Shown here one piece after another: positions 17,364 through 25,444 of a stretch of DNA of 64,000 nt (its first letter is position 1; every line of letters begins with the position of its first letter). A program made the translations under genes and the position numbers. The notes beneath the pieces were generated by a model. It was not told where the DNA came from and did no database searches. It was given only the letters and a program-made list of their open reading frames with translations. The DNA is from Terrirubrum flagellatum. GTDB taxonomy: Bacteria; Pseudomonadota; Alphaproteobacteria; Rhizobiales; Beijerinckiaceae. The stretch is taken from positions 682,001 to 746,000 of the forward strand of contig NZ_CP091851.1 in assembly GCF_022059845.1 (NCBI RefSeq), written 5' to 3'.

Positions 17364-17798
17364 TTAAGCCGCTTCCGAGCTCGACGTTCCGGCGCTCGGC
17401 TTGGCGCCGGACTCAGTCACGCGCGCAAGCAGCTCCTGCTCATAGGCGACAAGCTGGCGCGCGCTGCGCAACGCCTTGTAGAGATCGCCCGCCAGAATCC
17501 TGCTGTTGATTTCGGCGATGATCGGAAGCGCGCTCGGCGCCGCCTGCAGGAATTCACGGACGAGATCGAAATAGACATTGTGATGGCTGTCGGTCTCGCC
17601 ATCGAGATACATGAGCTGCGTCGCGAGATAGATGCGCCTGGCAGGCGTATCCGCGGTCTGCGCCGTCAGGATGTCCTTCTCGCGCAGGATCGGCGCCGCG
17701 CCTTCGATGAACAAACGCGAGCGCGCGTCGCCATTGCGGATCAGCGCCTTGCCGATGATCACACGCTCGTGGGGCTTCAGTTCGACTTTCAGCGCCAT
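17364..17798 (-). CDS. flbT: flagellar biosynthesis repressor FlbT
   Basis: The 144-residue cytoplasmic protein begins MALKVELKPHERVIIGKALI and continues with NGDARSRLFIEG and ILREKDILT, then YLATQLMYLDGE, all typical of FlbT. In Caulobacter FlbT represses flagellin synthesis after transcription by acting on the 5' leader of flagellin mRNA until the hook is finished; its partner FlaF is encoded here at 32271. The start at 17798 has AAGGAGA 7 bases upstream. It is convergent with flgL and probably transcribed alone. Confidence 0.92.
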   Translation of the reverse strand: MALKVELKPHERVIIGKALIRNGDARSRLFIEGAAPILREKDILTAQTADTPARRIYLATQLMYLDGETDSHHNVYFDLVREFLQAAPSALPIIAEINSRILAGDLYKALRSARQLVAYEQELLARVTESGAKPSAGTSSSEAA

Positions 17799-17859
17799 TT
17801 CGGTCTCCTTGTCGCGTGGATTGAGGTCGACTCTGTCAACATGTTACTGGTCTTGAACG

Positions 17860-18636
17860 CTATTGTCTCGGCGAAGCGGGCGCAGGGCGCGGCGCGACAT
17901 CGAGCCGTGGCAATTCGTTCGCGCTTCCCAGAGCAGATTCGGGAGCGTCGTTCCGCGTCGCGAGCGCGACCGTCAGCTTCTCCGCCGATTCCGGCGACAT
18001 GGCCGCGAGCACTTCCGCCATCTTGCGCGGATTCATCTTCTGCACCACCGGGATCAGAACCTTGTGATCGAGCCGCTCGAACACGCGCGCGGCTTCCTTC
18101 GGCTTCATGGTTTCATACATGGTCACCAGATTCTTCAACGCCTGCGTCTGCGACTGGTCGCGATTTTCCGGCGCGGACTGCATTTTCTCTTCGAGCTGCT
18201 TCAGGTCGTTCACCCGCGTGTCGAGCTTCTGCTCGGCGGCGCGCAGCAATTGCTCGCGGGTATCCATCTCGCGCGCGCGGCCTTCGATTTCCTCGCGGCG
18301 CTGCCCAAGCCGTTCGAGGATCGCCCGCTCGGCGTTCGACGAATTCGGCGTGTCGAGATTGACGGGCTTGCCGGCGGGCGGCGCCGGCGGCTGCGCCGGC
18401 TCGGGTTTTTTCTCTTCTTCCTTTTTCTTTGGCGGCGCCGATCCGGTGATATCGGGATCGGGCGGAATATAGCCTTGCCGGGCGCGCGCGATGGCGCGGC
18501 CGAACGACGGCACCTCGCCGGGCAACAGAACTTGAGGCGGCTCGGTCGTCGCCTCGCGGACAAGCGCCAGACCTTTCAACGCCAAAAGGCAGGCGGCGGC
18601 GCCTGCCACGGCGGGAAAGATCCGGAAGCCTTTCAC
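17860..18636 (-). CDS. motE: MotE-like protein (flagellar motility chaperone family)
   Basis: The 258-residue protein has an N-terminal membrane anchor or signal (residues 8-26), a Pro/Lys-rich linker at 60-95, a coiled coil at about 110-165, and a C-terminal MgtE-N-like domain with KEAARVFERLDHKVLIPVVQ and NPRKMAEVLAAMSPESAEKL. In rhizobia MotE is a periplasmic chaperone for the motor protein MotC. The GTG start overlaps the TGA of the preceding gene by 4 bases, so it is translationally coupled as the last gene of fliL-fliM-DUF6468-motE. Confidence 0.78.
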   Translation of the reverse strand: MKGFRIFPAVAGAAACLLALKGLALVREATTEPPQVLLPGEVPSFGRAIARARQGYIPPDPDITGSAPPKKKEEEKKPEPAQPPAPPAGKPVNLDTPNSSNAERAILERLGQRREEIEGRAREMDTREQLLRAAEQKLDTRVNDLKQLEEKMQSAPENRDQSQTQALKNLVTMYETMKPKEAARVFERLDHKVLIPVVQKMNPRKMAEVLAAMSPESAEKLTVALATRNDAPESALGSANELPRLDVAPRPAPASPRQ

Positions 18637-19136
18637 GCGGCTTCGCCACGCTGACGCGCCCGCGCCCGTTCGATCAGGCGCTCAGCGGCGATCGCAGTCG
18701 CCGCGAGCCGCGTGTTGGAGAGACGCGCGCCGTTAAGCGACGATTCGTTTGCCGGCGCCGATGCTGGCTGCGGGGCCTGAGCTGCGGTCGCTGCGGCGGC
18801 GGCCGCGCGACGCGAAGTTTCGACGATCTGGCGGACGCGATCGATGATGTCTTCGCCAGCCTTCACATTCATGGCGAGATCGGCTGCGAAGCGCTCGGCG
18901 GATTCAAGACGCGTGGCGAGCGAAGCGTCGGCTTGCGCCACGGTCTGCTTCAGCGCGCCGATCGAACGTTCGGCGCTTTCCGTCGCGCCGGCGAGATCGA
19001 CGATCGTTCGCCGCATGATCTGCTCGTCGGCGCGCAACTGCTTCAGGCGGCGCTCGAGGATGATGCAGTAGAAGATCGTCGCCGCCAGCAGCAGCGCCAC
19101 CAATGTGTCGATCGCAAGCGACATGCCGCTGCTCAT
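18633..19136 (-). CDS. DUF6468 flagellar-operon membrane protein
   Basis: The 167-residue protein has one N-terminal membrane helix (LAIDTLVALLLAATIFYCII, residues 6-25), a long amphipathic coiled-coil region to about 110 and an Ala-rich C-terminal part with a basic end. It matches the DUF6468 proteins found between fliM and motE in Rhizobiales. Its function is unknown; position and topology suggest a role around the motor or switch. The ATG overlaps the fliM stop (ATGA) and its own stop overlaps the motE start, so it is tightly coupled to both. Confidence 0.78.
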   Translation of the reverse strand: MSSGMSLAIDTLVALLLAATIFYCIILERRLKQLRADEQIMRRTIVDLAGATESAERSIGALKQTVAQADASLATRLESAERFAADLAMNVKAGEDIIDRVRQIVETSRRAAAAAATAAQAPQPASAPANESSLNGARLSNTRLAATAIAAERLIERARARQRGEAA

Positions 19137-20260
19137 GGCGTCGACCCTTTCCGTTGTCCGGGATGCTGGCTTTCAAAGGACTCAAGGGTGGTGCGCGATC
19201 GGCGCAGCGGCCGCACGACCTGCACGGCGATATGTTCGCCGACGCGACCGATGCGCCCCTCGGTGAGATTGAAATCGCCGCAGCGAATGATGACGTTGTC
19301 GTCCTGCGCGGCGTCGAACACCAGGGTCTCGCCGACCTGGAGATTGTTCATGCGGCGGATCGGCAACTTCGTCTCGTGCAGGATCACGTCGACTGTCGCC
19401 TGCGCCTGCCAGATTTCATTGGCGAGATGGCCTTCCCAGGTCGGGTCGCGGCCGAATTTCTCACCCATGAAGCTCTGCAGCAGCAGATCGCGAATGGGCT
19501 CGATCGTCGCGTAGGGCAGCAGCATCTCGATGCGGCCGCCGCGGCCTTCGAGATCGATCTTGAGTTCGATGAGGATCGCCGCATTCGCGGGGCGCGAGAT
19601 CGAGGCGAAGCGCGGATTGGTTTCGAGGCGATCGGTAGTGAACTTCACCGGCGACAGGGGAAGGAACGCCGACTCCGCCTCTGAAAGCACCAGCTCCAGC
19701 AGGCGCCGAACCAGATTCATCTCGATCGAGGTGTAGGGACGGCCGTCGAGCCTGACGACGGTCGGGCCGCGGCGTCCGCCAAGCAGCACGTCGAGCACGC
19801 CATAGGCGAGGTTGGAGTCGACCGACAGCAGCCCGTAATTGTCCCATTCCTGCGCGCGGAACACGAGCAGGATCGAAGGCAACGGGATCGAGTTGATGTA
19901 GTCGCCGAAACGCACCGACGAGATATTGTCGAGCGTGACTTCGACAGTGTCCGAGAAGAAGTTGCGCAGCGAGGAGGTGAGCAGGCGCACGAGACGATCA
20001 AAGATGATCTCGAGCATCGGCAGACGCTCGTATGATACGAGCGCGGAATCGACGATGGCGCGGACGCCGGTCTGGCGTTTGCCGGCGGCTTCATCGGTCG
20101 AGAAGCCGAGAAGCGAATCGATCTCGTCCTGATTGAGAAGGCGATCGACTGCGGCGTCGTCCTCGCCCTGCGCGCCGCCGGCGAGATTCGACCAGGCGTC
20201 CTCGCTGTTCGCGTCAGTCGCGCTCGGGGCGGGGGCGTCGGTGGCGTTGGTGTCGCTCAT
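19133..20260 (-). CDS. fliM: flagellar motor switch protein FliM
   Basis: The 375-residue protein has a short N-terminal segment LLNQDEIDSLLGF (residues 41-53), which is the CheY-binding EIDSLL motif, then the CheC-like middle domain (RFGDYINSIPLPS, LLSVDSNLAYGVLDVLLGGR) and a C-terminal SpoA domain (LPIRRMNNLQVGETL, then VIIRCGDFNLTEGRIG). FliM forms the C-ring with FliG and FliN and receives phosphorylated CheY. The extended N-terminus before the CheY motif is Asp/Ala-rich. fliG and fliN are not in this window. It follows fliL after 57 bases. Confidence 0.93.
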   Translation of the reverse strand: MSDTNATDAPAPSATDANSEDAWSNLAGGAQGEDDAAVDRLLNQDEIDSLLGFSTDEAAGKRQTGVRAIVDSALVSYERLPMLEIIFDRLVRLLTSSLRNFFSDTVEVTLDNISSVRFGDYINSIPLPSILLVFRAQEWDNYGLLSVDSNLAYGVLDVLLGGRRGPTVVRLDGRPYTSIEMNLVRRLLELVLSEAESAFLPLSPVKFTTDRLETNPRFASISRPANAAILIELKIDLEGRGGRIEMLLPYATIEPIRDLLLQSFMGEKFGRDPTWEGHLANEIWQAQATVDVILHETKLPIRRMNNLQVGETLVFDAAQDDNVIIRCGDFNLTEGRIGRVGEHIAVQVVRPLRRSRTTLESFESQHPGQRKGSTP

Positions 20261-20317
20261 GGCTCGCAGCGCTTGACGACGAAATGAAGCGGGCCGCCTG
20301 AGTGAGGCGGCCGCGCG

Positions 20318-20821
20318 TCACTGCATCAGGATTTCCTTGAAGAGAATGGCGTCGACCTTTGCGGGATAGACCGCGATGTTGACGCGCTTCAGAAGCTCTT
20401 CCTTGAGGCGGATCACGGCGGAGGAGCCGTCGAGTTCGGTCGCGCGCAATTCGCGCATATAGACCTGGAACGTATCCTCAATGCGCGGCACCAGCGGCTG
20501 GATTTCCGGCACGATCTTGGGATCAGCGACTTCGAGCGCGATCTTGAGCTTGAGATAGTTCTGCCGCTCCGACCCTTGCGTCTGCGACAGATTGATCATC
20601 ATGTCCTTGAGTTCGACGAAGGCGATCTGCTTCTTCGGCATATGCGCAGCGTCTTGCGCATGCGCGTCCGCCTTCTTCTTGATGAAGAACCACCAGCCGG
20701 CGCCGCCTCCGCCGCCCAGCACGATCAGCGCGGCCGCCGCCATCATGATCAGCTTCGACTTTGACTTCGATGCGCCGGCGGCTTCTTCGCCGGCGTCGTC
20801 AGCGCTCTTCTCTTCAGCCAT
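20318..20821 (-). CDS. fliL: flagellar basal body-associated protein FliL
   Basis: The 167-residue protein has a charged cytoplasmic N-terminus, one membrane helix at about 24-46 (LIMMAAAALIVLGGGGGAGW), and a periplasmic domain with the FliL pattern FVELKDMMINLSQ, LKLKIALEV and a closing VYPAKVDAILFKEILMQ. FliL surrounds or supports the stator and raises motor torque. It is the first gene of fliL-fliM-DUF6468-motE. A CtrA box oriented toward it lies 64-78 bases upstream, matching the CtrA-dependent fliLM promoter known in Caulobacter. Confidence 0.9.
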   Translation of the reverse strand: MAEEKSADDAGEEAAGASKSKSKLIMMAAAALIVLGGGGGAGWWFFIKKKADAHAQDAAHMPKKQIAFVELKDMMINLSQTQGSERQNYLKLKIALEVADPKIVPEIQPLVPRIEDTFQVYMRELRATELDGSSAVIRLKEELLKRVNIAVYPAKVDAILFKEILMQ

Positions 20822-20884
20822 GGCTGTCGCCCAGGGATCGCGGCGCTTCTCGCCGCTCGTGAGGGGACATTGGACGTGAGATGG

Positions 20885-20899
20885 TTAACGGCCTGTTAA
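20885..20899 (-). promoter_or_regulatory. CtrA box for fliL (site A)
   Basis: Read toward fliL the sequence is TTAA-N7-TTAACC, a full match to the CtrA consensus TTAA-N7-TTAAC. It lies 64 bases before the fliL start, fitting a binding site overlapping the -35 region. Confidence 0.7.
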
Positions 20900-20900
20900 G

Positions 20901-20919
20901 CCCGGCAAAATCTGCCGGG
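20901..20919. promoter_or_regulatory. ftr-like palindrome between fliL and flgF (site A)
   Basis: CCCGGCA-N5-TGCCGGG is a perfect inverted repeat one base away from the CtrA box. Its centre is 107 bases upstream of the flgF -24 element. The placement suits both activation of flgF and interference at fliL. Confidence 0.7.
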
Positions 20920-21015
20920 TTGAATCTGCCACCAGGCGCGATCAGCCCGATGCAACAGATTTTATCGATTGAGGTAAATGGCTGATAACCATCAATTTTT
21001 ACCAATTTGGCCCGA

Positions 21016-21031
21016 TGGCACGGTGGTTGCG
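21016..21031 (+). promoter_or_regulatory. sigma-54 promoter of the flgF operon
   Basis: TGGCAC-N5-TTGCG is a full consensus -24/-12 element with correct 10-base spacing between GG and GC. Transcription would start near 21042, which supports the flgF start at 21105 over the upstream in-frame ATG at 21015 that lies inside the promoter. Confidence 0.8.
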
Positions 21032-21104
21032 ATCCATGATTGGCACGCCGAACGCGCTGGGGAGCGCCGCGAAGCGGGCAGGGACCAATCGACGGGAGCC
21101 GCAG

Positions 21105-21848
21105 ATGGAAAATGCGCTTCTCATCGGGCTGTCGCGCCAGATGGCGCTCGCCCGCGAGGCTGACGTGATCGCCAACAATGTGGCGAACGTGAACACGAAC
21201 GGATTCAAGGCGCGCAGCCAGCGCTTCGAGGAGTATCTGATGCCGGTCGCGAAGGCGGATTCATTTCCGGGCGCGGGACAGCGGCTTTCCTACGTGCTCG
21301 ATGGCGGCGTGGGCCTCGACGTGACGCAGGGCGCGATCGAACGCACCGGCAATCCGCTCGATCTCGCGATCCAGGGCGACGCCTTCTTCACGGTCCAGAC
21401 GCCGGCGGGCGAGCGCTACACGCGCGACGGCGCTTTCACGCTGAACTCCGCCGGCGAACTCGTGAATGCCTCCGGCTTCAAGGTTGTCGGCGATGGCGGC
21501 GTCATCACCTTCTCGCCGCAGGACGGCGACATCGAAATCGGCGCCGATGGCGTCATCAACACGAAGCAGGGGCCGAGAGGACAGATCAAGCTCGTCAGCT
21601 TCGACAATTCGCGACTGCTGACGAGCGAAGGCGACAATCTCTTTTCGTCGACGGCGCCGTCACGGCCTGTCGGCAAGGATGTAAAGGTCTCGGCCGGTTC
21701 GGTCGAGCGCTCCAACGTCAAGCCGATCCTGGCGATGAGCCGCCTCATGGAAGTGACGCGCGCCTACCAGAATATCACCAACATGATCCAGCGCACGGAC
21801 GAGCTGCGCGGTTCGGCGATCCAGAAACTCGCCGACATGCCGAGCTGA
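21105..21848 (+). CDS. flgF: flagellar basal-body rod protein FlgF
   Basis: The 247-residue protein begins MENALLIGLSRQMALAREAD, followed by VIANNVANVNTNGFKARSQR, the standard rod-protein N-terminal motif, and closes with the helix SRLMEVTRAYQNITNMIQRTDE. The flgF-flgG order and the YTRDGAFTLNSAGELV motif fit FlgF, a component of the proximal rod. The start at 21105 has GGGAG 9-13 bases upstream and lies downstream of the sigma-54 promoter at 21016. It opens the operon flgF-flgG-flgA-flgH, which makes rod, P-ring chaperone and L-ring. Confidence 0.9.
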   Translation: MENALLIGLSRQMALAREADVIANNVANVNTNGFKARSQRFEEYLMPVAKADSFPGAGQRLSYVLDGGVGLDVTQGAIERTGNPLDLAIQGDAFFTVQTPAGERYTRDGAFTLNSAGELVNASGFKVVGDGGVITFSPQDGDIEIGADGVINTKQGPRGQIKLVSFDNSRLLTSEGDNLFSSTAPSRPVGKDVKVSAGSVERSNVKPILAMSRLMEVTRAYQNITNMIQRTDELRGSAIQKLADMPS

Positions 21849-21863
21849 TAGGGAGAAGCCCCG

Positions 21864-22658
21864 ATGATGCGCGCGATCTACACCGCCGCCACCGGCATGG
21901 CCGCACAGGAACTCACCGTGCAGGTCATCTCGAACAATATCGCGAACCAGCAGACCACCGGCTACAAGCTGCAGCGGGCGCAGTTCCAGGATTTGCTCTA
22001 TCAGAACCTGCGTCGCACGGGCTCGTCGACCTCGACGCAGAATACCATCGTGCCCGCCGGCATCCAGATCGGCTCCGGCGTGAAGCTGGCGACCACCGCC
22101 CGCAACATGTCTCAGGGCACGATCAGCTCCAGCGGCAAGGATTACGATCTCGCCATTCGCGGCGAGGGCATGTTCAAGATCCGCATGCCCGACGGTAGCG
22201 CCGCCTATACGCGCGACGGCAGTTTCGAACTCGATTCCACGGGACAGATCGTCACCCATGACGGCTATGTTCTGGAGCCGGGCGTCACGGTTCCGACCAA
22301 CGCGACGTCAGTGACGATCAGCGCAGCCGGCGTGGTGCAGGTCGGCGTGACCGGGCAGACGGCGCTGCAGACGCTCGGCACAGTCCAGCTCTCGCGCTTC
22401 ATCAACAAGGCTGGTCTCGATTCGATCGGAGACAACCTGTTCATCGAGACGGCGGCCTCCGGCCAGCCGATCGACGGAACGCCGACGGGCGAAGGATTCG
22501 GCAGTCTGCAGCAGGGTTTTCTCGAAGCCTCGAACGTGAATGCGGTGACGGAGATCAGTTCGCTGATCGCAGCGCAGCGCGCCTACGAGATGAACTCCAA
22601 GGTCGTCACGGCCGCCGACGCGATGCTGTCGACGACCACGCAGATGTTCCGCAGTTGA
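21864..22658 (+). CDS. flgG: flagellar distal rod protein FlgG
   Basis: The 264-residue protein has MRAIYTAATGMAAQELTVQ with ISNNIANQQTTGYKLQRAQ, the FlgG form of the rod motif, AYTRDGSFELDSTGQIVTHD in the middle, and the C-terminal FLEASNVNAVTEISSLIAAQ helix. FlgG is the distal rod linking the MS-ring side to the hook. It follows flgF by 15 bases with GGAGAAG ahead of two consecutive ATG codons (21864 and 21867), either of which could be used. The standard family length is about 262 residues. Confidence 0.94.
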   Translation: MMRAIYTAATGMAAQELTVQVISNNIANQQTTGYKLQRAQFQDLLYQNLRRTGSSTSTQNTIVPAGIQIGSGVKLATTARNMSQGTISSSGKDYDLAIRGEGMFKIRMPDGSAAYTRDGSFELDSTGQIVTHDGYVLEPGVTVPTNATSVTISAAGVVQVGVTGQTALQTLGTVQLSRFINKAGLDSIGDNLFIETAASGQPIDGTPTGEGFGSLQQGFLEASNVNAVTEISSLIAAQRAYEMNSKVVTAADAMLSTTTQMFRS

Positions 22659-22669
22659 GGAGGCGTCGC

Positions 22670-23695
22670 GTGTCCTATATCGGCTCCGTCTCGCTCAAGA
22701 CGGTTGGGCTTGCGGTTTTCTTCACCGCAGCATTCGTTGCGGCGTCGTCCGCCGACGCGCAACAGCCGGCTGCGGGCGACGCGTCTGCATCGACGCCGGT
22801 CATGCGCCGCGAAGCGATCGTCGATGGCGATATCGTCACGCTCGGCGATCTCGTGGAAAAATGCGGGCGGCTTTGCAGCGCGCCGATGTTCCAGGCGCCC
22901 GCGCCGGGGCAGACCGGCACGATCCAGACGATGCGCTTCGTCGCTGCGGCGCGAGACGCAGGCCTCGCCTTCGTCGAAACGAACGGAGTCGCGCAGATCA
23001 AGGTGATGCGGACCGGTCGCGCGGCCACGCGCGAAGATATCGATGCGGCGCTGGCGCTGGCGATCGCGGCGCGCACTTCGATCGATCCCGGCGACATCTC
23101 GCTCACGCTCGACCAGCCCTATGTGAAGCTGTCGCTCGCCGCGAACGGCAAGGACAATCCCTCCGTCACCGATCTCGTGATCGATACGAGAAACCGGCGC
23201 TTCAGCGCGAGTCTCGTGACGCCGCAGACCCGCGGCGCCGTCGCTGCGCGCGTCTCCGGCTATTATGTCGAAACGCTCGCTGTTCCCATTCTCACGCGCG
23301 CCGTGCAGCGCGGCGATGTCGTTCGGGCCGAGGATATCAGCATCGAGCGGCGCGATCGCGATACGTTCGGCGATGAGACGCCGCTGACGCCGTCTCTTGT
23401 CGCGGGGCGCGTCGCGCGTTCGGCGCTACGCTCGGGCATTGTGCTGCGCGACCGCGATCTCGTGAAGCCGCTGCTGGTCGATCGTGGCGCGCCGGTGACT
23501 ATGACGCTCGATTCCGGCGCGCTCCAGCTCACGCTCAAGGGGAAGGCGGTCGATCAGGGTTCGCTCGGCGATCTCGTCGGCGTGCAGAATCTCAACTCGA
23601 AGCGCGTGGTGCAGGGAATCGTCACGGGCGCCGGAACGGTGCGCGTCGATCCCGGCGCGGCTGCGCTGACGGCGCGTACTGCGGCTGCGCAATGA
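22670..23695 (+). CDS. flgA: flagellar basal body P-ring formation protein FlgA
   Basis: The 341-residue periplasmic protein has a signal peptide (about residues 1-31) and the three-part FlgA/SAF layout. The conserved C-terminal segment contains RGDVVRAEDISIERRD, a paired LVAGRVARSALRSGIVLRDR and LVGVQNLNSKRVVQGIVTGA. FlgA is the chaperone that lets FlgI assemble the P-ring. The GTG at 22670 is chosen because GAGGAGG stands 6 bases upstream; a TTG further upstream at 22655 overlaps that site and is less likely. Its stop overlaps the ATG of flgH. Confidence 0.9.
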   Translation: MSYIGSVSLKTVGLAVFFTAAFVAASSADAQQPAAGDASASTPVMRREAIVDGDIVTLGDLVEKCGRLCSAPMFQAPAPGQTGTIQTMRFVAAARDAGLAFVETNGVAQIKVMRTGRAATREDIDAALALAIAARTSIDPGDISLTLDQPYVKLSLAANGKDNPSVTDLVIDTRNRRFSASLVTPQTRGAVAARVSGYYVETLAVPILTRAVQRGDVVRAEDISIERRDRDTFGDETPLTPSLVAGRVARSALRSGIVLRDRDLVKPLLVDRGAPVTMTLDSGALQLTLKGKAVDQGSLGDLVGVQNLNSKRVVQGIVTGAGTVRVDPGAAALTARTAAAQ

Positions 23696-24483
23696 CGGAG
23701 ATGGATAGGGCGATGACCATTCTGAAGACGCCGCGGCAGACGAACAGCATGTTGCGCGTTGGAGCGCTCGCTGTCGTAATGCTGTCGCTTGGCGCTTGCA
23801 GCGCCATCGATCGGCTGGCGAATGTCGGCTCGCAGCCGGCGCTTTCCGCGATCCAGGACCCGACGGCGCAACCCGGCTACAAGCCGGTGCGGATGCCGAT
23901 GCCGCAGCCGGCGCCGGCGACCTTCCAGGGCAATTCGCTCTGGCGCTCGGGTTCGCGCGCCTTCTTCAAGGATCAGCGCGCGCAACAGGTCGGCGACATC
24001 GTCACCGTCAAGGTCAAGGTCAGCGACAAGGCGAACCTCGATAACGCCACGACGCGCACGCGCACCAACAGCGACACGATGGGCATGAAGGGTCTGTTCG
24101 GACTGGAGACGACGATCAGCAAGATATTGCCGGGCAGCACGGCCTCGGCGCTGGTCGATACGGACTCCGCGAACAACTCCGCGGGCACCGGCAAGATCAG
24201 GCGTCAGGAAGAACTGGTCACCAATGTCGCGGCCGTGGTCACGCAGGTGCTGCCGAACGGCAATCTCGTGATCGAGGGCAAGCAGGAAATCCGCGTCAAT
24301 TTCGAAATTCGCGAAATGGTCGTCGCCGGCGTCATCCGACCCGAGGACATCGACACCGAAAACACGATCGACAGTCAGAAGATCGCCGAGGCGCGCATCG
24401 CCTATGGCGGACGCGGCCAGATCACCGATGTGCAGCAGCCGCGTTACGGCCAGCAGGTGATGGATATTCTGCTGCCCTTCTAG
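23692..24483 (+). CDS. flgH: flagellar L-ring lipoprotein FlgH
   Basis: The 263-residue protein carries a lipoprotein signal with lipobox LGAC, lipidated at Cys36, and the FlgH core: SLWRSGSRAFFKDQRAQQVG, GDIVTVKVKVSDKANLDN, LVTNVAAVVTQVLPNGNLVI and a closing GRGQITDVQQPRYGQQVMD. FlgH forms the L-ring bushing in the outer membrane. The start is uncertain: ATG at 23692 overlaps the flgA stop (ATGA), while ATG at 23701 and 23713 are also in frame, the last with GGATAGGG just ahead. Terminator-like hairpin 85 bases downstream ends the operon. Confidence 0.93.
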   Translation: MTEMDRAMTILKTPRQTNSMLRVGALAVVMLSLGACSAIDRLANVGSQPALSAIQDPTAQPGYKPVRMPMPQPAPATFQGNSLWRSGSRAFFKDQRAQQVGDIVTVKVKVSDKANLDNATTRTRTNSDTMGMKGLFGLETTISKILPGSTASALVDTDSANNSAGTGKIRRQEELVTNVAAVVTQVLPNGNLVIEGKQEIRVNFEIREMVVAGVIRPEDIDTENTIDSQKIAEARIAYGGRGQITDVQQPRYGQQVMDILLPF

Positions 24484-24567
24484 TCCAAGAAATCTGGCGC
24501 CGTCGCAGGACGACGCCGGTCCCGGCGCGCAGGATCGCGCTCCCCACCTGATCCTGCGCGCAAAGAA

Positions 24568-24594
24568 CCCCGCCCACTCCCGGGCGGGGTTTTT
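24568..24594 (+). terminator. Rho-independent terminator after flgH
   Basis: An 8-bp stem CCCCGCCC/GGGCGGGG (24568-24575 with 24582-24589) is followed by five T residues. It closes the flgF-flgG-flgA-flgH operon and lies just before the convergent gst gene. Confidence 0.8.
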
Positions 24595-24614
24595 CTTTAG
24601 GCAAGGGCGAACGC

Positions 24615-25286
24615 CTAAGTGCGCAGCGCAGCCGTCGCGTCGTCAAACATCGGTGAAGGCGTCGCCTGCATGGAAGCGCGCGACGAGATGCGCTCCCACC
24701 ATTCGTATAGACGCGGATGGCGGGAGAGGCAGGCTGCGCCTTCGGGCGCGACGCGCAGGCAAGCGATCATCGGCGCCGCATGCAGGTCGGCCAGAGTGAG
24801 AGACTCTTCGCCTGCGAGCCATGGCGCGTCGCGCATGATCGCTTCAATCGCGTCGAAGCATCGCTCGGTCCGCTCCACGGCGGCGGCGATCTTCGCTTCA
24901 TCAGGAAGTTCGCCGCGTTGCGGCTTGCGAGCGCGCTCGACGAAAATGTCCCACACCATCGCGCGATAGCCATAGGCGTCGAGAACGCCGATCAGTTGCG
25001 CCATTCGTGCGCGAATGCGCGGCTCTTTCGGCTGGAGCGACGGACCGGAGAAGGCTTCGTCGACATAGCGCGTGATCGCTGCGGTCTCGTAGAGATCGAA
25101 GCCGTCATGACCGAGCGCGGGAATTTTCCCGAAGGGATGGCGCCGCAAATAGTCTGATGGAGGGCCGCCGGCGGCGAAAATATCGACTTCTTCAAATCGA
25201 CAGGAGACGCCCTTCTCGATCAGCGCGAGTCGGGCGATGCGCGTGTAGACGCTATAAGCCGCGCCGAACAGAATGGGGTCAGCCAT
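24615..25286 (-). CDS. glutathione S-transferase family protein
   Basis: The 223-residue cytoplasmic protein has a thioredoxin-like N-terminal domain with HPFGKIPAL (50-58, the cis-proline region) and the glutathione-binding ETAAI (67-71), followed by an all-helical C-terminal domain with LTLADLHAAPM, the GST N-capping region. The N-terminal AAYSVYTRI region offers Tyr or Ser as catalytic residue. Substrate is unknown. It is an unrelated single gene inside the flagellar cluster, flanked by a terminator and a dispersed repeat. Confidence 0.85.
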   Translation of the reverse strand: MADPILFGAAYSVYTRIARLALIEKGVSCRFEEVDIFAAGGPPSDYLRRHPFGKIPALGHDGFDLYETAAITRYVDEAFSGPSLQPKEPRIRARMAQLIGVLDAYGYRAMVWDIFVERARKPQRGELPDEAKIAAAVERTERCFDAIEAIMRDAPWLAGEESLTLADLHAAPMIACLRVAPEGAACLSRHPRLYEWWERISSRASMQATPSPMFDDATAALRT

Positions 25287-25291
25287 TCGCT

Positions 25292-25428
25292 AGAGCATGG
25301 CGCGAAAAAATGGAAACCGGTTTTTTCGAGACGAACGCAAGCGTTCGCTTTGCGAAAGCCATGCTCTCAACCCTTGGAATCGATCACGCCGCGCTTTGAT
25401 TGTTTCAATCAAAGCGCGGCGTGATCTA
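25292..25428. repeat. two-hairpin dispersed repeat, copy 1 (with nested palindrome)
   Basis: AGAGCATGGCGCGAAAA...ACCGGTTTT...GCGAAAGCCATGCTCT makes hairpin 1; GATCACGCCGCGCTTTGATT-GTTTC-and its exact reverse complement makes hairpin 2. The copy differs from those at 32629, 47431 and 59256 by an extra inner palindrome (CGAACGC-AA-GCGTTCG) inside the loop of hairpin 1. Confidence 0.85.
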
Positions 25429-25444
25429 GCGCGGCCGGTTGGTT

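Noticed and set aside
21039-21055. Second TGGCAC upstream of flgF
   Set aside because: The -12 half reads ACGCG, not TTGC; the full consensus at 21016 is far better.
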